A DNA stretch of 36,633 nucleotides, from positions 1 through 36,633 of the forward strand of contig JAFRUA010000058.1 of assembly GCA_017434855.1 (NCBI GenBank), in the 5' to 3' direction. Shown here piece after piece: positions 13,877-21,258 of this stretch. The translations under genes and the position numbers were made by a program. Under the pieces are notes generated by a model. It saw only the letters and a program-made list of their open reading frames with translations. It was not told where the DNA came from and made no database searches. Each line of letters starts with the position of its first letter. Position 1 is the stretch's first letter. Source of the DNA: Clostridia bacterium (lineage in GTDB: Bacteria > Bacillota > Clostridia > Oscillospirales > Acutalibacteraceae).

Positions 13877-15325
13877 ATGTCACTTTTAAAAGGATTCAAA
13901 TTTGCCGTGCCCGCCGCGTTGGGCATCCCGGCCGCTCTGTGTACCGCAAAGGCGGTCGCTGTGAAAAAGACGCTGCCGGATGTGCCGCCCGCCGTTTCCT
14001 GGACGAGCGAAGAGGAACAGCGCTATGCCGAAAAGCTGTCTGCCATGGTGCAGATCCCGACCATCTCCAAAAAAGAGGATGAGCCGTATGAATCGTTTCT
14101 CATTTTTCAGGAAAAGCTGGCCGAGCTGTTTCCCCGTGTGTTCAGTACGTTTGAAAACTACGATCTGAACGGCAATCTTTTGCGCCGCTGGAAGGGGACC
14201 GACCCTTCCAAAAACGGGATTTTGCTGATGGGCCACCAGGATGTGGTGCCTGTGGATCAGGCCGGCTGGACAAAGGACCCGTTTTCCGGCGAGATCGAAG
14301 ACGGCTGTGTCTGGGGCCGCGGCGCCATGGATTGCAAAAGCACGGTCTGCTGCGAGCTGCAGGCGCTGGAAGAGCTGCTGGAAGAGGGCTTTGCGCCCGA
14401 GCAGGACATCTGGTTCTTTTCTTCACGCAACGAAGAAAATTCCGGCGGCGGCTCTGATGCCGCGGCGGAGTATCTGCAATCGCAGGGCATTCGGCTGGAC
14501 CTGGTGCTGGACGAGGGCGGCGCAATTGTGGCCGGCATGATCCCGGGGCTCAAGCTGCCGGTGGCGGCGATCGGCGTTGTGGAAAAAGGCTTTTGCAATG
14601 TCAAATTTACGGCGAAAAGCGCCGGCGGCCACTCCTCCACACCGCCGAAGAATTCTCCGCTGATCCGGCTGTCCAAGCTGATGGTGGAGGTGGATCGAAA
14701 GATGCCGTTCCGGGCAAAGCTGGTGACGCCGATGCCTGAAATCCTGGACAATGTGGCGCCGTATCTCAGCTTTCCGCTGCGCTTTTTGCTGGCCAACCGC
14801 AACGTCTTCGGCGGCCTGATCAAGGCGGCATTTGTGCATCTTTCCGGCCAGACCCGCGCCTTTGTGCAGTCCACGGCCGCGTTTACCATGGCGGAAGGTT
14901 CAACCGCACCGAACGTGCTGCCGGACGAGGCGTCGGTCATTTGCAACATCCGCCCGTCGATGCAGCAGAACGCGCAGCAGACCGTGGCCGTGCTGCAAAA
15001 GATCGCCGCGAAATACGACGTGGAAACCGAGGTGCTGTTTTCGCGCGACGCTTCCAGGACGTCGCCGCCGGACAGTGCGGAGTTCAAAATACTGGAAGCG
15101 AACCTGCACGCCTGCCTGCCCGACTGCCTGGTGACGCCGTATCTGATGACGGGCGGAACGGATTCCAGACGGTTTGAGATCGTTTGCGAAAATGTGCTGC
15201 GGTTCACACCGACGCGACTTTCCAAAGAACAGATCGAAGCGATGCACGCCGCAAACGAGAATGTTTCGGTCTCTGCCATTGCAGAGGGCGTGAAGATTTA
15301 TAAGTATCTGCTGACACACCGGTGA
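13877..15325 (+). CDS. M20 family metallopeptidase (carboxypeptidase S-like), membrane anchored
   Basis: 482 aa from the ATG at 13877; AAGGAG sits 7-8 nt upstream, while the ATG at 13871 is too close to it. An N-terminal hydrophobic stretch (about residues 9-28) suggests a membrane anchor. Zinc-site motifs: MGHQDVVPVD (His120, Asp122), GRGAMDCK (bridging Asp152), catalytic Glu in SSRNEENSGGG (186/187) and LVLDEGG (Asp212). The dimerisation lid follows VKFTAKSAGGHSSTPP. The C-terminus has GGTDSRRF and MHAANENVSV, where homologues often have HGxNE. Family members split peptide or N-acyl amino-acid bonds; this one resembles the CPS1/PM20D1 branch. Confidence 0.9.
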   Translation: MSLLKGFKFAVPAALGIPAALCTAKAVAVKKTLPDVPPAVSWTSEEEQRYAEKLSAMVQIPTISKKEDEPYESFLIFQEKLAELFPRVFSTFENYDLNGNLLRRWKGTDPSKNGILLMGHQDVVPVDQAGWTKDPFSGEIEDGCVWGRGAMDCKSTVCCELQALEELLEEGFAPEQDIWFFSSRNEENSGGGSDAAAEYLQSQGIRLDLVLDEGGAIVAGMIPGLKLPVAAIGVVEKGFCNVKFTAKSAGGHSSTPPKNSPLIRLSKLMVEVDRKMPFRAKLVTPMPEILDNVAPYLSFPLRFLLANRNVFGGLIKAAFVHLSGQTRAFVQSTAAFTMAEGSTAPNVLPDEASVICNIRPSMQQNAQQTVAVLQKIAAKYDVETEVLFSRDASRTSPPDSAEFKILEANLHACLPDCLVTPYLMTGGTDSRRFEIVCENVLRFTPTRLSKEQIEAMHAANENVSVSAIAEGVKIYKYLLTHR

Positions 15326-15394
15326 GCGCCGTGGAATCAACGTGATCAAAAAGAACGGCGAACCCCGAAAGGGGAGCGCTGTGAAAACAGCGGC

Positions 15395-15439
15395 TCAAAA
15401 CAAAGGCGCCGGCTGACCCGAAAGAGGTTGGCCGGCGCC
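15395..15439. terminator. Terminator between convergent M20 and aminotransferase genes
   Basis: A 9-bp GC-rich stem (15405-15413 with 15431-15439) and a long loop; the leftward side is followed by TTTGTTTTG, so it best serves the aminotransferase. Two smaller hairpins, CCCC-gaaa-GGGG and CGCTGT-gaaa-ACAGCG, precede it between 15353 and 15393. Confidence 0.75.
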
Positions 15440-15450
15440 CGATTCATTTA

Positions 15451-16650
15451 TCAAATGATGGATTGTTTTGTATCCGGCAGCAGCGCGGCCATCTTTTCCA
15501 GCTGGTGCAGCGCCTCTGCCAGCGTGCTTTGCTGCCTTGCAAAATGCAGGCGGATCAGATGATTCACCGGTTCGCGGAAAAAGCTGGAGCCGGGAACGGC
15601 GGCGACGCCGATGTTTTTGATCATCCATTCGCAAAATTCCAGATCTGTATAGCCCTGAAACTGCGGCAGGTCCAGGAACGCCCGTATGTCCAGCATCACA
15701 AAATAGGTGCCCTGCGGGATGTTATGCTTCAATCCGATCCGGTCAAGGCCGCTGCAAAAGAAGTCGCGCTTCCGGGTGTAGATGGTCTGCAGTTCGGTGT
15801 AGTAGCTTTCCGGAAGCTCCAGGCCCGCAACAGCCGCTTCCTGCAGCGGCGCCGCCGCACCGACTGTCAGAAAATCATGCACCTTTCTTGCGCCGTCGAT
15901 CACCCGGGCGGGGCCGCAGAGATAGCCCAGCCGCCAGCCGGTGATGGAGTATGTTTTGGAAAGAGAATTGCAGGTGATCGTGTGATCAAACATGCCGGGC
16001 AAAGACGCCATTGCCGTGTGGACATTGGGTGCATAGACCATATGCTCATACACCTCGTCTGTGACCACAAAGGCGTCGTATTGCAGGGCCAGCGCCCCGA
16101 TGGCTGCCAGCTCCCTTCGCGTGAACACCTTGCCGCTGGGGTTGGAAGGGTTGCAGATCACGATTGCCTTTGCACCCTGGCGGAAGCCGTTTTCGATCAG
16201 CTTCAGGTCAAAATGATATTCCGGCGGCACCAGCGGGATATAGATCGGCCGGGCGCCGGACAGGATGGCGTCGGCGCCGTAGTTTTCATAGAAGGGCGAG
16301 AATACCATCACCTTGTCGCCGGGGTTGCAGATCGTCATCATGGCCGCCATCATGGCTTCGGTGCTGCCGCAGGTGACGCACAGCTCCGTGTCGGGGTCGA
16401 CGGTCCTTCCCATGGTTTTTGATACTTTTCGCGCCAGCGCTTCACGGAAATTTTGGGCGCCGAAGGTGACGGAATACTGGTGCGGCCCGGCATAGGATAC
16501 CTTTGCCAGCGCATCCAGCAGCACCCGCGGCGGGTCAAAGTCCGGAAACCCCTGAGACAGGTTGATGGCGCCGTATTCATTGCTGATGCGCGTCATCCTG
16601 CGGATCACAGAATCGGTGAAGGTTCCCACCCGTTCGCTCAATAAAGGCAT
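15451..16650 (-). CDS. Class I/II PLP-dependent aminotransferase
   Basis: 399 aa from the ATG at 16650, preceded by AAGGAGG 12 nt upstream; in-frame starts further upstream exist, but family members begin near this MPLLSERV. The PLP lysine is in NSLSKTYSITGWRLGY (Lys232); other motifs are NLSQGFPDFDPP, the CNPSNPSGKVF loop and VVTDEVYEHM. The IxLSQGxPDFDxP start and the GWRLGY signature place it near the kynurenine/methionine (YbdL/KAT-like) group of aspartate aminotransferase fold I. The substrate is probably an aromatic or sulfur amino acid, but this is inference. A single-gene leftward unit. Confidence 0.9.
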   Translation of the reverse strand: MPLLSERVGTFTDSVIRRMTRISNEYGAINLSQGFPDFDPPRVLLDALAKVSYAGPHQYSVTFGAQNFREALARKVSKTMGRTVDPDTELCVTCGSTEAMMAAMMTICNPGDKVMVFSPFYENYGADAILSGARPIYIPLVPPEYHFDLKLIENGFRQGAKAIVICNPSNPSGKVFTRRELAAIGALALQYDAFVVTDEVYEHMVYAPNVHTAMASLPGMFDHTITCNSLSKTYSITGWRLGYLCGPARVIDGARKVHDFLTVGAAAPLQEAAVAGLELPESYYTELQTIYTRKRDFFCSGLDRIGLKHNIPQGTYFVMLDIRAFLDLPQFQGYTDLEFCEWMIKNIGVAAVPGSSFFREPVNHLIRLHFARQQSTLAEALHQLEKMAALLPDTKQSII

Positions 16651-16696
16651 ATGCTTCACAAACCTCCTTGCGTTCATCGTTTGATTCATCGAGCTA

Positions 16697-16725
16697 AATA
16701 TACCACATTTTGCGGCGTTTTGCAA
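16697..16725 (-). promoter_or_regulatory. Sigma-A promoter of the aminotransferase
   Basis: TTGCAA (16720-16725), 17-nt spacer, TATATT (16697-16702) with TG-n extension, reading leftward. Confidence 0.75.
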
Positions 16726-16740
16726 TGGGTTTGCAATCGG

Positions 16741-16792
16741 GCGCCTCTAAAAAACTGTGCGCCGCTCGGTCGCGCAGTTTTTAGAGGCACGC
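16741..16792. repeat. GCCTCTAAAAACTG-type inverted repeat, copy A
   Basis: GCCTCTAAAAAACTG pairs with CAGTTTTTAGAGGC around a GC-rich core that contains GCGCCGCTC. A related but decayed copy lies at 27792-27845. It looks like a mobile or dispersed hairpin element rather than a plain terminator, as it sits behind another terminator. Confidence 0.6.
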
Positions 16793-16802
16793 AATCTCAA
16801 GC

Positions 16803-16842
16803 AAAAAAAACACAGAGATCTGTCAGCCGGCAAATCTCTGCG
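16803..16842 (-). terminator. Terminator of the 108-aa gene
   Basis: CAGAGAT/ATCTCTG stem, then TG and eight T, reading leftward. It lies just after the stop at 16865. Confidence 0.8.
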
Positions 16843-16864
16843 CGATTGTGGTTTGTTGATTGGT

Positions 16865-17191
16865 TCAGCCGATGCGGTGGCCGTTTTTGATCTTGATGTT
16901 GGCGATCGCGATTTTCAGCGCACCGGTCATTTCGTCGCCGTCAAAGCTGACATTCGCTTCAAAGCCCAGCTCTCTGCCTGCGGGAGTCAGCAGCTTGCCC
17001 TTGCCCTTGAGACCGTTGTCGCCGACCTCTTCAATCGTGTCAAAGCGCAGCTTCACTTTTTCAAGCTGCGGCGGCAGTTTGATGTCCACGGCATAGGCGC
17101 CGTCGTTGTCTTCGATCGTGACGAACACATCGCCGCTGAATCTTAAAATCTGAATATTAACGGACCCTTGCCATTTGCCGATGCCGATCAT
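16865..17191 (-). CDS. Small beta-rich conserved hypothetical protein
   Basis: 108 aa from the ATG at 17191 (starts MIGIGKWQGSV, ends IKIKNGHRIG). Soluble, with alternating hydrophobic pattern and many Gly and Asp turns, as in a small all-beta domain. The phrase GREL..ANVSFDGDEMTGALKI and the GKIKIKNG-like ending resemble a clostridial family I have seen without a functional name. No signal peptide or enzyme motif. Start uncertain: the frame is open upstream to 17341, and an ATG at 17221 would add ten residues, but GGATGGTG lies 8 nt before the 17191 ATG. It is divergent from ilvD with no shared function evident. Confidence 0.65.
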   Translation of the reverse strand: MIGIGKWQGSVNIQILRFSGDVFVTIEDNDGAYAVDIKLPPQLEKVKLRFDTIEEVGDNGLKGKGKLLTPAGRELGFEANVSFDGDEMTGALKIAIANIKIKNGHRIG

Positions 17192-17298
17192 ATTGGAAAC
17201 ACCATCCTCTTTTTTCTTCATCTTAACATACCCGCCGGTTTTGTCTGTTAAAATTCTGTAAACTTTCCATCCGCAGCTTTCTATGTTCTTTTTTGACA

Positions 17299-17327
17299 TT
17301 GACAATCCGCCGCGTTCTGTGTAGACT
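17299..17327 (+). promoter_or_regulatory. Sigma-A promoter of ilvD
   Basis: TTGACA (17299-17304), 17-nt spacer, TAGACT (17322-17327). A second TTGACA overlaps just upstream (17293-17298). Confidence 0.72.
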
Positions 17328-17360
17328 GAAATCAAATCCAACCGAAACGGAGCGTTGATT

Positions 17361-19052
17361 ATGACAAAGAGAATTCCACTGGATGAAGACGAATTTCGCA
17401 GCTATGAGCTGAAATCCGACGACACCAAAGTCAGTGCGCGATCCCTGATGAAAGGCGCCGGTCTGACCGACGAAGAGATCCGCCGGCCGTTCATCGGCAT
17501 CTGCAATTCCTATTCCAACTTTTTCCCCGGACACTCAAACCTTGACAAAATCGGCCGGGCGGTCAAGGACGGCGTCCTGATGGGCGGCGGCACACCGGTC
17601 GAATTCGGCACCATCGGCATCTGTGACGGCATGGTCATGGGCACAGAGGGTATGAAGTATTCGCTGCCGAGCCGCGAACTGATTGCCGACAGCGTGGAAA
17701 CCATGGCAAAGGCGCACATCTGCGACGCCGTGGTGCTGGTGTGCGGCTGCGACAAGATCATTCCCGGCATGATCATGGGCGCGCTGCGGCTGGACATTCC
17801 GTTCATCGTCGTGACCGCCGGCCCCATGCTGCCGGGCAACTACAACGGCGAGCGCGTGGACGTGCAGGCGATTGCGGAGTGCGCCGGTCAGGTCATTGCC
17901 GGCACGATGGACAGCGAGGTCTACTGCGCCTATGAGGACGAGGTCTGCCCGACCTGCGGGTCCTGCCAGGGCATGTTCACGGCAAACTCCATGGCCTGCA
18001 TGACAGAAGTCCTCGGCATCGCGCTGCCGGGCACCGGCACCGTTCCGGCGGTCAGCTCCAAACGGTACCACATGGCAAAGCGGTCCGGCATGCGCGCGGT
18101 GGAGCTGGCAAAGTATGACGTGAAGCCCTCCACATTTTTGACCAAGGAATCGTTCTTCAACGCCATCAAGCTGGATATGATGCTCGGCTGCTCCACCAAT
18201 ACGGCGCTGCATCTGCCCGCGCTGGCGCATGAGATGGACATCGGCATTTCGCTTGACGACTTTGACCGCATCGGCAGAGAAACGCCGCACCTGGTGAAGC
18301 TCTCGCCCTCCGGCCCGCACCTGATGGTCGATCTTGACAACGCCGGCGGGGTTTCTGCCGTCATCCGTCAGGCAATCGAGGCGGGCGTGCTCTGGGGCGA
18401 GCAGGAAACCGTCACCGGCAAGACCTTGGCCGAAAACACCGCGGCGGCTGCCGTGCGCGACCGCAGCGTGATCCGCCCGTTCAGTGATCCGTATTCCCCG
18501 GAGGGCGGCCTTGCCGTGCTCTATGGCAATCTGGCCCCGCTGGGCGCCGTGATCAAGACCGCCGGCGTGGACCCGAACATGTTTGAACACCGCGGCCCGG
18601 CCAAGGTGTTCGGCAGCCATCAGGAGGCGCTGAACGCGCTGATCTTTGGCGACATCGTGCCCGGCGACGTGGTGGTGCTGCGCTATGAGGGGCCGAAGGG
18701 CGGCCCCGGAATGCAGGAGATGCTGATGCTGACGGCGTTGATGTGCGGCATGGGGATGGACAAGGACATTGCCCTGGTGACGGACGGCCGATTCTCCGGC
18801 CTGTCGCGCGGCGGCGTGATCGGCCATGTGTCGCCGGAAGCGGCGCTGGGCGGCCCCATCGCGCTGGTGGAAAACGGCGACACGGTTTCTTACTCAATCG
18901 CGAAGCGGACTTTGACGCTGGAGGTCAGCGAAGAGGTGCTTGCGCAGCGGCGCGAAGCGCTTGTGATTCCGGACTGCCCGGTGAAAAAGGGCTGGCTTGC
19001 GCGATACGCCAGGCTGGTGGGCCCCGTGTCAAACGGCGCGGTGCTGGAATAA
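17361..19052 (+). CDS. ilvD: Dihydroxy-acid dehydratase
   Basis: 563 aa, usual family length. It dehydrates 2,3-dihydroxy acids to 2-keto acids in the last common step of valine, leucine and isoleucine synthesis. Fe-S cluster cysteines are visible in VCGCDKIIPGM and CPTCGSCQGMFTANSM; other family motifs are FPGHSNLDKIG, GCSTNTALHLPALAHE and DGRFSGLSRGGVIGHV. The ATG at 17361 is chosen over a TTG at 17355; a GGAG lies 9 nt upstream. No other ilv gene is in the window, so it stands alone with its own promoter and terminator. Confidence 0.95.
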   Translation: MTKRIPLDEDEFRSYELKSDDTKVSARSLMKGAGLTDEEIRRPFIGICNSYSNFFPGHSNLDKIGRAVKDGVLMGGGTPVEFGTIGICDGMVMGTEGMKYSLPSRELIADSVETMAKAHICDAVVLVCGCDKIIPGMIMGALRLDIPFIVVTAGPMLPGNYNGERVDVQAIAECAGQVIAGTMDSEVYCAYEDEVCPTCGSCQGMFTANSMACMTEVLGIALPGTGTVPAVSSKRYHMAKRSGMRAVELAKYDVKPSTFLTKESFFNAIKLDMMLGCSTNTALHLPALAHEMDIGISLDDFDRIGRETPHLVKLSPSGPHLMVDLDNAGGVSAVIRQAIEAGVLWGEQETVTGKTLAENTAAAAVRDRSVIRPFSDPYSPEGGLAVLYGNLAPLGAVIKTAGVDPNMFEHRGPAKVFGSHQEALNALIFGDIVPGDVVVLRYEGPKGGPGMQEMLMLTALMCGMGMDKDIALVTDGRFSGLSRGGVIGHVSPEAALGGPIALVENGDTVSYSIAKRTLTLEVSEEVLAQRREALVIPDCPVKKGWLARYARLVGPVSNGAVLE

Positions 19053-19084
19053 CGATCGGGTACCTGAAAACTGCGTGAAGCGGG

Positions 19085-19120
19085 GAGCGGCCTGCCCTGG
19101 CTCGCCGCTCTATACTTTTT
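19085..19120 (+). terminator. Terminator of ilvD
   Basis: GAGCGGC/GCCGCTC stem with a 12-nt loop, then TATACTTTTT. Confidence 0.75.
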
Positions 19121-19216
19121 GCCGGCAAAAGCACGGCTGCGGTGCGATTGTGCAATTTTCACAAGAGCGGAAGAGGAACCAAAGACAACTTTTACGAAAA
19201 AAATGTTGCAAACTTA

Positions 19217-19245
19217 TTGCAAAAATCGACGGTATTTGATAGAAT
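19217..19245 (+). promoter_or_regulatory. Sigma-A promoter of xpt
   Basis: TTGCAA (19217-19222), 17-nt spacer, TAGAAT (19240-19245) with TG-n extension. The leader of about 50 nt holds a GAGC/GCTC hairpin (19261-19274) and the palindrome CCGAATTTTCGG (19278-19289). A purine riboswitch core was looked for and not found. Confidence 0.75.
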
Positions 19246-19304
19246 AAGAACGTACCGGGGCGAGCGGTTGCTCCGGCCCGAATTTTCGGAAAGCGGTGAG
19301 TCCC

Positions 19305-19877
19305 ATGCAACTTTTGGAAGAGCGTATTCTCAAAGACGGCAAACTGTTCCCGGGGAGTATTCTCAAGGTCGATTCTTTTTTGAATCATCAGATGGACGTT
19401 GCTCTGCTTGGCGAAATCGGCAAAGAGTTTAAAAGATTATACAGTGACTGCGGTGTTAACAAGATCCTGACGATTGAAGCGTCCGGGATCGGTATTGCGT
19501 GTATAACAGCGCAGTTTTTTGATTGTCCGGTGCTGTTTGCGAAAAAAACCAAGACCAAAAACATTGCTTCGTCCGTGTTTAAGACTTCGGTCAAATCCTA
19601 TACGCATGGCACGACGTATGACGTGATCGTCTCCAAAGAATTTCTTGGAAAAGGCGACCGCGTGCTCATCATCGACGATTTTTTGGCCGAGGGCAACGCC
19701 CTGCTTGGGCTGATCGACCTTTGCCGCCAGGCAGGCGCCGAGATTGCCGGCTGCGGCATCGCGATCGAAAAGGCGTTCCAGCCCGGCGCGTCGCGCATCC
19801 GTGAAAAGGGCGTGCGTGTGGAATCGCTGGCTGTCATCGAAAGTATGGACGGCGGCGAAATCAAATTCAGAAAATGA
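19305..19877 (+). CDS. xpt: Xanthine phosphoribosyltransferase
   Basis: 190 aa from the ATG at 19305 with GGTGA 5 nt upstream; an in-frame GTG at 19296 is less likely. Converts xanthine and PRPP to XMP in purine salvage. The PRPP-binding motif reads VLIIDDFLAEGNA (residues 120-132), and the start MQLLEERILKDG together with VDSFLNHQMD and EASGIGIA is diagnostic for Xpt. The stop codon overlaps the single hairpin-motif unit at 19873. It is followed 66 nt later by a BMP-type nucleoside transporter, which fits purine uptake plus salvage in one locus. Confidence 0.93.
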   Translation: MQLLEERILKDGKLFPGSILKVDSFLNHQMDVALLGEIGKEFKRLYSDCGVNKILTIEASGIGIACITAQFFDCPVLFAKKTKTKNIASSVFKTSVKSYTHGTTYDVIVSKEFLGKGDRVLIIDDFLAEGNALLGLIDLCRQAGAEIAGCGIAIEKAFQPGASRIREKGVRVESLAVIESMDGGEIKFRK

Positions 19878-19895
19878 TGTTGCCGCAAGGCAGCG
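19873..19895 (+). repeat. Single hairpin-motif unit overlapping the xpt stop
   Basis: AATGATGTTGC followed by a 6-bp stem with a GCAA tetraloop (19879-19894), then a T-rich GTTGTTTT. Same motif class as the arrays at 11743 and 12926. Here it may act as a weak terminator or attenuator. Confidence 0.6.
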
Positions 19896-19910
19896 TTGTT
19901 TTAAATAATC

Positions 19911-19925
19911 TGTCCGATCCGGACA
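19911..19925. promoter_or_regulatory. 15-nt palindrome before the BMP lipoprotein gene
   Basis: TGTCCG-atc-CGGACA, a perfect 6-bp dyad between xpt and the ribosome site. It could be an operator or the 5' stabilising hairpin of a processed mRNA. No strong promoter is seen between xpt and the lipoprotein gene. Confidence 0.4.
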
Positions 19926-19943
19926 AAAAACGGAGGAAAAAGT

Positions 19944-21131
19944 ATGAAAAAAGTTCTCGCAATCCTGCTGGCACTTGTGCTGGTGCTCTCGCTCGCTGCG
20001 TGCGGTTCAAAGAAGGACGACAAGTTCAAAGCCGGCTTCATCTTCCTGCACGACGAAAACTCCACCTATGACAAGAACTTCATCGAAGCTGCGAAAAAGG
20101 CCTGTGACAATCTTGGCGTGGAATACGTTCTGAAGACCAACATTCCGGAAGGCAACGAATGCTATGAAACTGCCGCCGATCTGGTGGACGAAGGCTGCGA
20201 TTTCGTGTTTGCGGATTCTTTCGGCCATGAATCCTATATGATCAAGGCTGCCAAGGAATTCAAGGACGTGCAGTTCTCGCATGCGACCGGTACCAGAGCG
20301 CACACCGAAGGGCTTGACAACTATCACAATGCGTTCGCTTCCATCTATGAGGGCCGCTATCTTGCGGGCGTTGCCGCCGGTATGAAGCTCAACGAGATGA
20401 TCGAAAAGGGCGAATTCACCGCCGAGGAAGCGAAGATGGGTTATGTCGGCGCTTTCACCTATGCGGAAGTGATTTCCGGTTATACCTCCTTCTATCTGGG
20501 CGCAAAGTCCGTCTGCCCGTCTGTGACGATGGAAGTTCAGTTCACCGGCACCTGGTATGACGAAGCGCTTGAAAAGGAAGCTGCCAACAAGCTGATCAGC
20601 ACCGGCTGCAAACTTATCAGCCAGCACGCCGACTCCATGGGCGCGCCGACCGCCTGCGAAGCAAAGAAGATCCCCAATGTTTCCTATAACGGCAGCACGA
20701 AGTCCGTTGGAGAAAACACCTATATCATTTCTTCCAAGATTGACTGGACGCCGTACTTTGAGATGGCGATCAAAGCGACCATGGACGGGAAAGCATTTGA
20801 CACCGACTGGACCGGCAGCATCGAGACCGGCTCCGTCGCGCTGACCGAGCTCAACGAAGCGGTTGCCGCCCCCGGCACTGCCGAAAAGATCGAAGAAGTG
20901 AAGGCAAAGCTGCTTGACGGTTCCGTGCATGTCTTTGATACCGCAACCTTTACCGTGAAGGGCAAGACGCTTGATTCCTATCAGGCAGACGTTGACTCTG
21001 ACGAGAAGTATACCCCGGACACCGAGGTTGTTTCTGACGGTTACTTCCATGAGTCCGAATTCCGCAGCGCACCGTATTTCGATCTGCAGATCGACGGCAT
21101 CACGCTGTTGAACACGGCATACGGCGATTGA
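19944..21131 (+). CDS. BMP-family substrate-binding lipoprotein (nucleoside ABC transporter, NupN-like)
   Basis: 395 aa. The signal peptide ends in LSLAAC with lipid-anchor Cys20. The rest is a periplasmic-binding fold of the BMP/PnrA type: GFIFLHDENSTYDKNFIEAA, DFVFADSFGHE and YEGRYLAGVAAGM match the family, which binds purine nucleosides in characterised members. It is somewhat longer than the usual 340-360 aa. GGAGG lies 7 nt before the ATG. Upstream xpt and downstream ATPase and permeases complete a system in nupNOPQ order. A terminator hairpin follows, likely making more of this protein than of the membrane parts. Confidence 0.92.
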   Translation: MKKVLAILLALVLVLSLAACGSKKDDKFKAGFIFLHDENSTYDKNFIEAAKKACDNLGVEYVLKTNIPEGNECYETAADLVDEGCDFVFADSFGHESYMIKAAKEFKDVQFSHATGTRAHTEGLDNYHNAFASIYEGRYLAGVAAGMKLNEMIEKGEFTAEEAKMGYVGAFTYAEVISGYTSFYLGAKSVCPSVTMEVQFTGTWYDEALEKEAANKLISTGCKLISQHADSMGAPTACEAKKIPNVSYNGSTKSVGENTYIISSKIDWTPYFEMAIKATMDGKAFDTDWTGSIETGSVALTELNEAVAAPGTAEKIEEVKAKLLDGSVHVFDTATFTVKGKTLDSYQADVDSDEKYTPDTEVVSDGYFHESEFRSAPYFDLQIDGITLLNTAYGD

Positions 21132-21154
21132 TTTCTGATTTGTATTTGATGCTT

Positions 21155-21193
21155 GCCGGGCGGTTAAACGCCGCCCGGCTGTTTCTTATTTTT
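21155..21193 (+). terminator. Attenuating terminator between lipoprotein and ATPase genes
   Basis: A 9-bp GC-rich stem (21155-21163 with 21171-21179), 7-nt loop, then TGTTTCTTATTTTT. Internal to the transporter operon, it probably lowers expression of the downstream genes. Confidence 0.85.
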
Positions 21194-21258
21194 AAAGTTG
21201 AAAAAAATGCTGTGCTTTGCCCGGCATGTTTTTGAGTTTTAAAGGGGGAGGAACGACC

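Noticed and set aside
19121-19304. Guanine/xanthine riboswitch before xpt
   Set aside because: The leader from the predicted start is only about 50 nt and the conserved purine-riboswitch core was not seen.
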